Shown here: positions 34,601 through 44,960 of the stretch, in pieces
Layout: each line of letters starts with the position of its first letter
How positions within the stretch are numbered: position 1 is the stretch's first letter
NCBI GenBank assembly: GCA_024220525.1
Contig: JAMYWO010000019.1
Location: forward strand, 184,953 to 239,446
DNA: 54,494 nt
Direction of reading: 5' to 3'
From: Cochliopodium minus
Taxonomy: Eukaryota; Discosea; Himatismenida; Cochliopodiidae
Made by a program: the position numbers and the translations under genes
Notes under the pieces: generated by a model
Told to the model about the DNA's origin: nothing
Database searches by the model: none
Seen by the model: the letters and a program-made list of their open reading frames with translations, nothing else

Positions 34601-36744
34601 CTTACACATTGAGCAACATCACAAGCATCAGTCTTTCTGCAAGTAGTCTTACATTCATTTCTCTTTATTTTGCATTCTTTATCAGTTGGGACCTTGACAC
34701 AAGCACCCAAAGAAGGATCACAAACAGCTCTAAGACATTGAGAAGCCAATTTCTCTCTTACTTCATAGTCTTTGCAATCAGCAGTGTGGGCACATTGGCA
34801 ACCAGGGTGGCAAATGTCATTGACAACATATTTGAACACACATCCACGAGTCTTATCGCAAGTATCGACAGTACATGCTTTTTTGTCATCACAAATGACT
34901 GGAGTTCTCTTACAGATGGATTTATCTCCATTTTTGACACATTTGGTAAATTCACATGCATGAGCAGGTTGGCAATTCTTTTCACATACTTCAGTGTCGC
35001 ATTCTTTTGAAGTAGTCTTGGTGAGGCAGATACCCTTGTGGTGATCACAGTATGCTTTTTGGCATTTGGTGCTGAGTTTCTTGGAGGTAGCCCATTGTTG
35101 GCAGTCAGTATCAACAGTACATTTTGGGTTATTTGGGCACAAAGTGGTATCAACCTTGTGAACACATCCAAGAACAGGATCGCAGGAATCAATTGTGCAA
35201 GTTTTTCCATCATCACATTTCTTATTAGAGTGGACACATTTGAATTTTCCAGAAGCTTTGTCTAAAGTACATTGAGCGTTATCACAAGCATTATTAGGTA
35301 TACAAGTTTTTTTGCAAACATCAGCACAGTTTTTTTTCTTCTTTGGGAGACAACTTCCGGTGGTGCGGTCACAGTAAGCAGTTTGGCAGATTGAAGCAAG
35401 ATTTTGGGATTTTTCGTAAGCAGCACAGTCGGAATCAATCTTACATGGTCCTCCACTGCAAACATGGCAAAAATTCTTGTCAAACACGTTTTTGCATTGT
35501 CCAGAAACAGGATCACAACTATCTTTGGTGCAGGTCTTTCCATCATCACAATTCTTAGTTTTGTAAACACATCCGAGAACAGGGTCGCAACTTTCAGTTG
35601 TGCAAGCATTGTTGTCATCACAGTTGATAGGAGTGTTGATGCATCCGGAAACTGGATCACAGACATCCTTGGTGCATTTGTTCTTGTCATCGCAGCTTTC
35701 TCCTCCAGTGAAGCAAGCAGGGAGTTCATTTTTGCATTCTCTCAATTTGGTGGTCAAGCATTCTTCATCATCTTGACATTTAATGTGTGCTCTCTTTTTG
35801 CAAAAGTTCTTTTTCCATTTTTTGATGCAAGTTTTGTATTCTTGGTTATAACATGGTCCATTTGCTTGATTGTTACATTTTTGTCTACTTTCCTTTTCGC
35901 AAACTGGTTCACAAACGCTTTTTTCTCTTTCGATACATTGTTTATATTGATCGCAAGTCTTCTCTGCGCAAATGATTTTTGAAGCTTCTTCACAATCAAA
36001 AACTCTTCTTACTGTTTGTCTTTGGCGTTCAACTTTCTTGACGAGGCAAGTATGACGAGTTTGGCTGACACATGCACATTTGGTATCCTTATCCAAAATA
36101 GATCCACATTTTGCTTTAGTTTCTACTTCACAAGATTTTCTAAAGTTGTATACTCTACGTGCTCTTCTGCAAGTTCCTCTTTCATATCTCAAACAATGCT
36201 TTGTTTTCTTTTGAGTACATGCATCACGCTTTTCAGCAGAATCAGGAAATTGAATAGCACATTCGAGTTGAGAATTGTTTGTGCAACGACTTTTACCAGC
36301 ATTCTTGCAATCCAATCTGTAACATCTACGAGATTGTTGGCATCTGTCTTGACAAGTTTGTTGAGTTCTTCCGACACATGCATCAAAATCTTCATCATTT
36401 GCACATTTATTCTTTGCAATAGTTTTACAGTTGCAATTAGAATCGGTGATACAGATTCTTTTTTGTTGATTGAATTCTTCGGTTGAGGATTTTTTAACAA
36501 TGATTGAGGTTTTATAGGTATGGTGATTTTGATGATTGATTTTTTGGGTGAGAATTCCAGGATTATTATCGCAATTTTTTACAAAGCGTCTTAGGCATTT
36601 TTGTGTTTCCTTAGAATCATCATTACCGCAAACCTTGAGTGCCTTCAATGTGCAATCAAAATCAGTTTTGGTAACTGGACTTGCACTTTTTGACAATGCA
36701 GAACCAATTATTATTATTATCAGAAATAATAAAATTTTATTCAT
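31660..36744 (-). CDS. Secreted Cys-rich CTDC-repeat (Dictyostelium-type) matrix protein
   Basis: One uninterrupted exon of 1694 residues starting at ATG 36744. Residues 1-19 are a signal peptide. A first Cys-rich region (~25-350) has irregular CxxxC units. Then come ten ~100-residue repeats, each with a C-x4-DC-x-W/Y opening, CxxAxCD...G.C, CE.A.C and ending in the CDDGK.CT.D.CDP..GCV motif, the 'Dictyostelium (slime mold) repeat' (CTDC) found in prestalk/sheath matrix proteins such as EcmA and EcmB. A C-terminal Cys-rich part follows without membrane anchor. Likely a disulfide-rich structural protein of an extracellular sheath or cyst wall. It shares the surface theme with the expansin pair. 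Strong codon bias leaves long but spurious antisense frames. Confidence 0.93.
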   Translation of the reverse strand: MNKILLFLIIIIIGSALSKSASPVTKTDFDCTLKALKVCGNDDSKETQKCLRRFVKNCDNNPGILTQKINHQNHHTYKTSIIVKKSSTEEFNQQKRICITDSNCNCKTIAKNKCANDEDFDACVGRTQQTCQDRCQQSRRCYRLDCKNAGKSRCTNNSQLECAIQFPDSAEKRDACTQKKTKHCLRYERGTCRRARRVYNFRKSCEVETKAKCGSILDKDTKCACVSQTRHTCLVKKVERQRQTVRRVFDCEEASKIICAEKTCDQYKQCIEREKSVCEPVCEKESRQKCNNQANGPCYNQEYKTCIKKWKKNFCKKRAHIKCQDDEECLTTKLRECKNELPACFTGGESCDDKNKCTKDVCDPVSGCINTPINCDDNNACTTESCDPVLGCVYKTKNCDDGKTCTKDSCDPVSGQCKNVFDKNFCHVCSGGPCKIDSDCAAYEKSQNLASICQTAYCDRTTGSCLPKKKKNCADVCKKTCIPNNACDNAQCTLDKASGKFKCVHSNKKCDDGKTCTIDSCDPVLGCVHKVDTTLCPNNPKCTVDTDCQQWATSKKLSTKCQKAYCDHHKGICLTKTTSKECDTEVCEKNCQPAHACEFTKCVKNGDKSICKRTPVICDDKKACTVDTCDKTRGCVFKYVVNDICHPGCQCAHTADCKDYEVREKLASQCLRAVCDPSLGACVKVPTDKECKIKRNECKTTCRKTDACDVAQCVSDKTGELVCKHKKLSCDDGIACTVDTCDPVLGCVNTYKADEINCPAGGKCKRDDDCIKWGFSKKLAKQCKKAVCDRSFGACRSIPKNKDCITSEDCQLNCRPANACETASCKLKPSGDFECQRVSKRCNDFNKCTLDTCDVNTGKCLHTPISNAECTPTTNKKCLKHSDCDKWAVTQKLGDCQVARCDLNTFTCVSKKSKEAKCNPSGCPNCVARNLCEKAKCVKDTTGNFNCVYSQKSCDDGKSCTVDRCDVNVGCVNTYIPSDKCPADAPCKNNDGCKNWAINHRLKDKCRVAECDLTLGRCVSKPSQDIKCVPPSECINCKPSSPCESASCVKNNDGSVSCVRTVNKCDDGKACTVDSCDKKTGKCVNTYTVSQQCPPNGKCLKNLDCKQWALDNKIDTACLTPICHEKNGACTAVPNGFKCTKKTCEKTCKPSDACQESTCAFDVNTKKLTCEYSRKVCNDNNRCTVDSCDKVQGCVFKFDKTITGCDTPICKSKVDCVEWSTTNSLSDNCQEAVCDANTKTCKAILINNPKCNPFFNKCIKKCVAANACESANCVVDGVTKQYNCVRKARVCDDKNPCTTDVCDPVKGCIFTFVKSSTCEQPCKIDSDCATYGADKKASLKCKVAVCDKATTSCKLQDDPNPKCKPIDLECNLVCKPKNACETAKCVRQEGTNKLTCVHTSTKDQCNDNKECTVDTCDKKKGCVYTFKQSDKCVKPCDKDLDCVAWGVSKKLEDTCQKAVCDLKLGSCKAVKGPVTSKCQPVDQCTFSKDCPQAKFGTVCCAKGLNKECCDNECETDLDCVPKNKKTQWGYCRSRQNGKRECEYTPKCKANTDCDDKNPCTRDVCLRDYGFCKNLPRCVDNSCCTLDICVPGEDNKSFTCKNPVRSCTNDKTLLDKNYDLLSKDKKSAWLGKCSHTDCCVTCVVNAQCDDNNGCTEDSCVNQLCVNKPIDNKWCDPKLKGQAITVQGYFPKFTRL

Positions 36745-37584
36745 AGACCTTTTGAAAAAATATGAGAAGGAAATGAATATATGAGGTTAGATTAATTATT
36801 TTAAATTTAAAAAATATTTAAGAATGAAAAATATATTATGATTCGATTTTCCTTCTTCCATTAATTTTATATTTCCAAGTTTTTTTGGTATGTATTGTAT
36901 AAATTTGCTTTTGGTGAAGGAATAAATTATTTTAAAAAAAATGTCTTACAGTATAATTTGATTAATAATCAGTATTATTAATTTCTAATCTGTTTATTTT
37001 TTTTTATTTATTTTTATATATTTTTTTTATTTTTAATGCAATAAAAAGTTTATTTACAATATTTAATTTAAGAATACTATTAAATAAAATTTCTTTGATA
37101 AAGAGTTAATGAACAACTGAAATAACCAACTTCTATCAAATCCTTTTTGGGAGATTTGCTTCTTTTCAAATTTATACAAATAAAATTTAAAAAAAAAATA
37201 ATATTCCTACTCAATAATTTTTGCTCAATTTAAAATAATTACAACTATTAAATTGAAAATACTCAAGCAAAATTAAAAGAGGAACAAGGATATGTATTCA
37301 ATTTCGTTTAGAAAAATCTCTTGTTTTTACAATCCTTTTTTTTCTCTAAAAATGGTTAAATTTAAAAATTAAAAATTGGAAAATTCAGAAATTGTGCCAA
37401 ATGCTTGACATCAATACCAATTAATTAGTGCAGAACTTGCCAAAATTGATTATATTTTCGTCAAATTTTCTCCGATATTGGATTATTTTTGAAAGTTTAA
37501 AGTTAAAGATAATTTAAATTAAAAATTCTGATCTAAAATCATATATTAATAGAATCAAAATGAGATTATGAGCCCAAAAGTAAT
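36745..37584. other. Intergenic region upstream of the CTDC-repeat gene
   Basis: The 840 bp between the start of the matrix-protein gene and the stop of the reductase gene are A/T rich, with poly(T) runs at about 36995-37035 and no credible open frame. It should contain the matrix-gene promoter and the reductase 3' end. I see no RNA gene or mobile element. Confidence 0.6.
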
Positions 37585-40500
37585 TTATTTTGGAATTAAG
37601 TTTTGTGATTGAAGGAATTTCAAAAACAAATGAACGAATTTCTCATCCAAAGAAGGGCAAATCAAGTTAGGGCACAATTTGAGAACATTAGAGGAGGAAA
37701 TTTTAGAAGGATAACTTTGGGGGAAAGCAATAGAAAAGGAGTTTTTGAGGGGGAAAAGAGGGTTTTTTTCATCAATCCTTTCTACTTCCTTTCCAAATAA
37801 TTCATATTGTACTAACTTGATATTTTTACACCCAAAAGATACGATATGAGGAAAGATGGAGGTGAGATTAGTTTTGAAGGAAGGATGTACAAGGTGAAAA
37901 GCCTTGTAGATCAACCATTCTGAGGGTTTCTTGTTGAGGGTGATAGAAGATACGATTTGGGAGAGGTAATCAACACAGCTCCAATCGATGGAATGTTCCT
38001 CTCCCAATTTAGGAAAGAGATTCAAATGAACAGTGCCACAGATAAATCTGGTGACCCAATCGATCACATTACCATTTCCAAATTTGGAATCAGAAGCAAT
38101 CATACCAGGTCTCCAAATAGAAGCAATCAATCCACATTCAACCTTGGCTTTATCTACCAAAACATCAGCAACCCATTTGCTTTGAGTGTAGCCATTCAGG
38201 TTGCATATCTTGCTGTTATCCAAATTGATCAGATCACATTCTTCACTGGTAATATTTGCCAACACAGAAGATGTGGATACATAATGCAATTGTTTTATTT
38301 GATTGGTGACACAAAATCTCAAGGCCTCCACAGTTGCATCCACATTCTCCTTTTTAAGCTGATCAAAAGAAAGGAAGGAATGAACTCTCGCAGCAACATG
38401 ATAAACGATATCCACAATCTCACTCAAGTACATCCACTTTTCTTCGCTCAATCCGTAAAACTTTTTGGAACAATCTCCTGATAAAGCGATTATTCTTTTG
38501 TCGTCTCCATTTTCAACAAGTTCATCCCAACAAAACTCCATTGACTTTGAAACTCTATTCAAACAATCATTATCATCTTTTCCTCTCACAATGCAATGAA
38601 ACTTTGTTCCCAATTTTCTTGTTTCAGAAAGAAGTTTCGAAAGGAGATGAGATCCAAAGAATCCAGAAGCTCCTGTGAACAAAATGTTTTTGGGTTCGAC
38701 TATCTTTTCTTTTTGATCACTTCCTTTCAAAATTTCTTCTTTCGATTCTTTCAAAAAAGAACAATCTTTTTCCCAAATCTTAAGTGAAACTTCTTTCCAG
38801 TTAACTTTTTGTCTTTCTTCCATCAAATCAAAAGAATTTTTCCCTTCCAAAACATATCTTTCAAGATCCAAAAAAGATGCATTTTTCATCAACAATTCAA
38901 CAGGAATTTCAACTGAAATTTCTTTTGTACATTCTTTGACAAAAGTTACGGACAAAAGAGAGTCTAAACCATGATCCAAAAGTCCAGAATTTGTTTGGAT
39001 TTCTCCTTCATCTAATTTGGTCAAATAACAAAAAATGATTTTGAGCTGATCAGAAAGACTTTTTGAGTTTGAAATTTTCTTTTTGTAAACTTGATATCTC
39101 TCCTCTTGAGTCATCTCTTTCCCTTGTGATTTCTTTCCATAAAGCTCTTCAATTTTATCTTTGTAAAACTCAATTATTTTTCCTCTGCAAAGTTTCAAAG
39201 TACCTGTCAACATTCCATTCTCAATAGTAAAGTTTTCTCTCGTCACAAAAATATTTGAAGGAATCTCATATGGTTTGAGTTGTTTTTCTTTTGCCTTTTG
39301 TGAGATTTGAGATTTCAACATGTTTTTGAAAGCAATCGATTCACAGAGTTTCTCGAGTTGATTGTTTTTTTCCATTTCTGAAATTTCTTTCATCTTTTCA
39401 CTTGCCCAAATCAAAGAGGATTCTTTTGAAAATACGACAATCGCCACCACCGAATCCCTTTTTGGGTCTCCATAAATCAAAACTTGATCAATATAAGAAA
39501 TTTCGTTGTAAACAATCTCCAAAGATTCTGCAGACACAAACTCCCCTTGCGAAAGTTTAAAGACATTTTTCTTTCTGTCATTAAAATAATTTAAAAGTTA
39601 AAAATAAAATTGATAGAGAATTTTTTTTTTTTTGCCTGTCAATGATAGCAAACTTTCTGGGTCCTAATTGCTCACAAATATCGCCTGTTATGTACCATCC
39701 ATTCTCGTCTAAAGTCTCTTTTGTTTTTTCAGGATCTTTAAAATATCCTCTCATCATCTAATTAAGAAAATAGATTGATTAAAATTTTTGGATTATTTTT
39801 TTTTTTGGATTGAAAACAATGTTTGAAACGATATTTTGGATTAAATAGTTTTATTCATTTTTTACAGTTACGGTTTTGACGCAAAGTTCCCCTCTTGGAT
39901 AAGGTTTATCAGTCGTCAAATATCCCAAATCAGGGCAATCTACCAATTTCGCCTCCACTTTCTCGGACAGTTCCCCGTCGATGAAAATAGAACCTGTCTC
40001 AGTGCTTCCATAACCATCTACAACACTGCATTGAAAACATTCTTTGAGCCAATTTATTACCTTTTTCAAATTTAATAAATTTATAATTTTTTTTAAACCA
40101 AATTTTTTTTAAAAAATATCTTTCAATTACTTCTCTTGAAGTGGGAGCACCTCCAGTGACAATAATTTTTTCTCTTCCACCAAGTGTATCCTTGTAACGG
40201 AGAAGAATCTCATTTCTAGTAACGTTGGGGTTGGAAAGAAGGTCTCTTTGAAAGTTGTTATATATCTTTATTGGGAATAATAAAAATTTTTTAAAAATAA
40301 AAATATTTAAAAATTTTTTTAACAGTGTTCCACAAACGAGGAGAAGAAGTGATGTTGACAGGCTTTACTGTTTTAAATTCTCTCATCAGATTTTCCATGT
40401 CTCCCGCATGTAACGCTACTCTTCCTCCGTTAGCCCACACAGTATAAAGAAGCTGTCTCCCTGTCATGTGACTCAAAGGAAGAAATGACAAAATGACTAA

Positions 40501-41714
40501 AGGAGACCAACTTTATGATTAAAGAAAATTTAAAAGCAATTATATTTGTACAAAGAAAACAAGATTCTTGTTGGATTACCTCCAAAATGCTCCTGCGAAA
40601 GTGTTCCAGTATTGGTCATCTATGAGTGCACCCTTTGGTGTACCTTTCAAGGTTTTTTAAAAAAATTAAAATAAACTTTGGAGAAAGTGTTAAATTACCT
40701 GTGCTCCCCGAAGTGTAAACGATTCTAAATTTTAACAAGAAATGAAATTCAATTTTAGTTTCTAAAAGAGTTTTACGTCATTGTATCTGTTTTGTTGCTT
40801 GGAAGTATTGGATAATCTTCATTCAAATTCTTTCCTTTCTCCTCTATCTCTTGAAAATGATAAATGGAAACATTGTTTTTGTTGAGAGCGGATTTATCTT
40901 CCTCTGATAATTTGAAATCATCAACACAAACTATTATCTTGAGATTAGTTGCTTTGGAGCATACTCTGATGAAAATGGGTAAAAATTCGGATGTGGTTAC
41001 CACGGACCTAATTTCTGAATGTTTGCTTATAAATTCTATCGATTCTTCTGATTGAGTCTCTTGTATAGGTATGGTCACTGTTTTGCTCAATATGGATGCT
41101 ATATCCGAAATGATCCATTCTAATCTTTGCTCACTACATAATCCTATAGATGATTTGTTATCTATGATGCCCAATTTGATAAATCCTTTTCTTACATTCA
41201 ATACTCTTTTATATATTTCTTCATATCTGATCCATTCAAAATTTCCATCTCTTATTGAAGAAATAAGATATAGGTGATGAATATAAATTGATGTACTTAC
41301 TTATTTGGAGATACCCCAATCATAAATCTATTTTTATAGCTTTCAAATAAATTCAAGATTGTGCTTACAAAATTATCTCCAATCACGCTTCTATGAATTG
41401 AGAAATGATCTCTCTCTTCAATATTCATGAATTCTTTTCCATGTATATGGTATAATTTTTGTTTGTTGCTTAATCTATCCTCTCCTTTTTCTAATTTTCC
41501 AAAGCAATTGAAACACAAATCATAATTTTCGCAATCAAAGCAGTGGAGATGTTCTTTTAAATTATCTTTCCCACATCCTTTACAAATTTTAGGGAGAATT
41601 ATGTTTATTACAGAGGATATTTTTACCATCGCATCCCCATCCTGAGGATATCTTTAGCAGTGGCTCTTCGGTTTTCTTGAGCAAATTCTTTTTCTTTAGA
41701 ATCTCATCAAACAT
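37585..41714 (-). CDS. Carboxylic-acid-reductase-like A-T-R enzyme with N-terminal ZZ zinc finger
   Basis: Ten exons on the minus strand (41714-41627, 41577-41301, 41250-40777, 40724-40699, 40643-40580, 40510-40324, 40265-40131, 40060-39866, 39757-39636, 39574-37585) give 1185 residues. Residues ~20-65 form a ZZ-type finger (GWGCDGCGK...CFDCENYDLCFNC). The adenylation domain follows: YTSGSTGTPKGAL, SFLPLSHMTGRQ, DGYGSTETG, YITGDI and DRKKNVFKLSQGEFV, the last close to bacterial CAR. Then a carrier domain with GLDSLLSV (phosphopantetheine Ser) and a terminal reductase with TGASGFFGSHLL and YTQSKWVADVLV (Tyr/Lys). By family, it activates a carboxylate with ATP, loads it on the carrier and reduces it with NADPH to an aldehyde; substrate unknown. 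The intron at 39635 has a GC donor. A 400-bp piece is copied at 31176-31575. Confidence 0.9.
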
Positions 41715-41862
41715 TTCCTTTTTTTTTTAATAATTTGAGAAAAAAAGAAAAATTTTGCATTCAATTTCAGTTTAACTATTCCAATTTTAATTCTTATAAA
41801 AGATCATCTTTTCTCATTTCTAGGTAAGCAAAGCCTATTTGTTCAAAATAAGAAAAAAAAAA
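41715..41862. promoter_or_regulatory. Short bidirectional promoter region
   Basis: Only 148 A/T-rich bases separate the divergent start codons of the reductase and selenophosphate synthetase genes, so both promoters must lie here. A homopolymer T/A run flanks each start. No specific box can be assigned. Confidence 0.45.
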
Positions 41863-43002
41863 ATGAAAGAAACTTATAAGGTAAAATAATAACTTTATAA
41901 CAACCAAATTATTCATTAAAATTCATTTAAGGAATTCGATCCAACCACATATGGCCTCCCTCAAGATTTTTTATTGACAAACTATTCAAAATTGAAAGGA
42001 TGTGGATGTAAGGTTCCACAAGAACAACTCTTAAAACTCCTTGAGGGAATTGGAGATGAAAAAATTGGAATGGATTGTTCTATCGTGCCATTGAGACATA
42101 AGGGATTATTTCAAGTATCAACAACAGATTATTTTTCACCATGTATTGAAGATCCTTATATGCAAGGAAAAATTGCATGTGCAAATGTTCTTTCTGATCA
42201 ATATGCGATGGGAATAGTTGAATGTGATAATTTATTGATGATAATAGCTGCATCATATGATATGGAAATAGAACACAGAACAATAGTGGCAAGAAAAATG
42301 ATAGAGGGATTTAATGAACAAGCAAAATCAGCAGGAACAATAGTGACAGGAGGACAAACAGTATTAAATCCATGGCCATTGATTGGAGGAGTAGCGATGA
42401 GCACAGTAACAGAAGAAGAGATGATCAGACCCGAAAATGCGAGATTGGGAGATCTCATCATCCTCACAAAACCTTTGGGTGGTCAGTTGGCTGTGAATCT
42501 TCATCAATGGTTGGTATCTAAACCACAAAGATGGGAAAATGCAGAAAAGGTGATCACCAAAGAAGAAGCATTGGAGGCGTTTGGAAAAGCAATAAGAAAC
42601 ATGTCAAGATTGAACAAAACTGCTGCGAAATTGATGCATAAATATAAAGTTCATGCTGCTACTGACATAACTGGTTTTGGAATAATGGGACATGCAAACA
42701 ATCTTGCCAAAAACCAAAAAGAAAAAGGAATTTGCTTCCTTGTTGATACTTTACCCATCATTGAAAAAATGGATGTTGTTGATATCAATGAAGGAAATGT
42801 TTTTAAGCTTTTGAAAGGATACTCTGCAGAAACCAGTGGTGGTCTTTTCATGTGCATTCCTCCTGAAAATGCAAACGCTTTTATAGAAGAGATCGCCAAA
42901 ATTGATAACCAACCTGCTTGGATCATTGGAAAAGTTGTGAAGAGTGAAACCAACGAGAATTATGCGAGAATTTCTGATGATTACAAAGTAGTCAGCTATT
43001 AA
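41863..43002 (+). CDS. selD: Selenide, water dikinase (selenophosphate synthetase), Cys form
   Basis: Two exons: a six-codon first exon 41863-41880 and 41932-43002 after a 51-bp intron; 362 residues. The N-terminus reads MKETYKEFDPTTYGLPQDFLL and then LKGCGCKVPQ: Cys30 sits where other family members carry Sec, Cys or Thr, and Lys33 is the conserved catalytic lysine. Further motifs of the AIR-synthetase fold are GMDCSIVP, TTDYFSP, VTGGQT, TKPLGGQLA and ATDITGFGIMGHA. The enzyme makes selenophosphate from selenide and ATP for selenocysteine tRNA synthesis, so the organism probably uses selenium. The short 5' exon explains why a start cannot be found in the main exon. Confidence 0.95.
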
Positions 43003-43189
43003 ACTTTGAAAAATTCTCTTCAAACTTTAAAAAAAAAAGTGAACCACTTTTGATGATTTCCAAAATCAAAATGAGTTATAATTCTTAATTTTAATTTAAG
43101 AGTTGAAAATAACTATAATGACTAATTAATAATAATATTTATTTTAATCATAAATAAAATTTGAGAAAGATAAAATCAAAAAAAAGAAA

Positions 43190-44811
43190 ATGGCTAAGAT
43201 TGTTGATAATTTAAATTGGACTCATTATATAGGAGTGAAAGTGGTTGATATGCCCAATCTATTAAAAAAAATAAAGGATATGCAAGAAAAATTAATTGAA
43301 AAATATCCATTTCTGGCCATATCAAGTTGTAGTGAATCTTATTTACACTTCAATTTACTTGTATTATTATCCAATTCATCCAATAAATGTATACAATTTT
43401 TTCAATCTGAAAAAATTAAACAAATAAGAGCAGGAAGCATTCATACAATAGGAATGGGATCTGATTCAATAACAATATACTTGGAAATTCAAGCAGATAA
43501 GAATTTGACAAGCATCAAAGAAAAATTTCAGAAATTATTGAGAAAGGAAAAGATAATGTCCAAATTTCCAGAGGATGATAGAATTGTATTGTTCAAAAGA
43601 AAACCAGGATTTGATGGAATAAGAGATAATGAATGGAAAGAAGTAGGAAAGGATTTGTATAGATTTTTTGAGGAGCATAAGTTTGATAGGAGTTCCGATT
43701 ATAGAATTTTGAACTTGATCTCAATGGTTGATCATTCTTCATTGCATTCAAGATCATTGGCACCGGGAATAAATAGGATAGCCTTTAATTTTACAGAAAT
43801 AAATAAAAACTTTTCACATACCTCCCAAGTGACGAGTATATGTGCTATAAAGGGGAGTGTAAGTTCAGTGAATGGAAGCGAATTCATAGCTACATCATCG
43901 AGAGATACAAAGATCATCATCTGGGAGATAAAGGATTATGGATCAAGGATCGAACCTATCCGTTTTTTGACTGGCCATTCTCATTTCGTTCAACAAGTCA
44001 TTTCTACTGATTGTGGACAGTATTTATTGAGTGCGAGCTGGGACAAATCAGCAAGGCTTTGGGATTTTAAAACAGGAGAAACATTGAGGTAAAATTGACG
44101 CAACATTAAAGTAAAATTTTAAATATAAAATTAATAAACAATAGGAGATTCATTGGACATACAGGCGATGTTTTGGGAGTTTCCATAACACCAGATACAA
44201 GAGTAGTTGCGACGTGTTCAAGAGATAAAACGATCAGGTTGTGGAACACGAATGGAGAATGCAAACACATCATTGAGGGATACCACGCACATCAAGAGTG
44301 GGTTTCGGGGGTGCGCATATTCAAAATGCCACAATGCACAAATTACACCATCACGAGTGTATCGTACGATGGAAAAGCAAAGATGTGGGATGTTGCTCCT
44401 GTTTTACTCAAACAAACATTCGAAATGACTACCAACTATCTCACTTGTCAAGAAGTCTCCCCTGATGGTTCGATTCTCGCCACTGCAGGTAAAGACTGTC
44501 TTGTTTCTTTGTACGGCCTTGAAGATCAGAAAACTTTGATGATATTAGACGTGCGCCACTACGTGGAATCTAACAGTCGTGTTTATTCTCTTGCTTTTAA
44601 TCCAACGAAGTACTGGCTTGCTGTTGGTTGTTTGGGAAAAGTTTTTGTTTATGATTTGGAGGAAAAGGCCATCACCTCTCAGGTTCACATTATGAAGACT
44701 CCCCACTTTAACAACGAGCTTGCTGCCTGTTTGTCTCTTTCCTGGTCACAAGAAGGAACTTTACTCTTTGTCGGTTGTGACGACAATTCCATTCATATGT
44801 ATAATTACTAA
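43190..44811 (+). CDS. AKAP7-like 2H-fold domain fused to a RACK1-like WD40 propeller
   Basis: Exons 43190-44088 and 44145-44811, 521 residues. The C-terminal ~320 residues match RACK1 blade by blade: TSSRDTKIIIWEI, LTGHSHFVQQV, SASWDKSARLWDF, RRFIGHTGDVLGVS, SRDKTIRLWNTNGECKH, VSPDGSILATAGKDC and FNPTKYWLAVG. The first ~205 residues match in order the 2H phosphoesterase domain of AKAP7/AKAP18: YLHFNLLVLL at the first H-x-T site, a GIG/TIG turn, and VLFKRKPG...GKDLYRFFEEHKF...YRILNLISM at the end. The first motif reads HFN rather than HxT and the second has lost its His (DRIVLF), so catalysis is unlikely and RNA/nucleotide binding is a guess. RACK1 binds the 40S ribosome and kinases; canonical RACK1 is ~317 residues with no such extension, so this is a paralogue or a replaced form. 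Confidence 0.85.
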
Positions 44812-44960
44812 TTTTAAAAGTTTTCAAAGATCCTTTTGGCCAAGTTTTTCAATTCTGAGATTTTTCCTTTATATTATTTTATCATTAAAAAAATTATTCC
44901 AACTAAAATCAAAATAAAAATAATTATTAATTTTATTCAAACTAAAATCAAAATAAAAAA

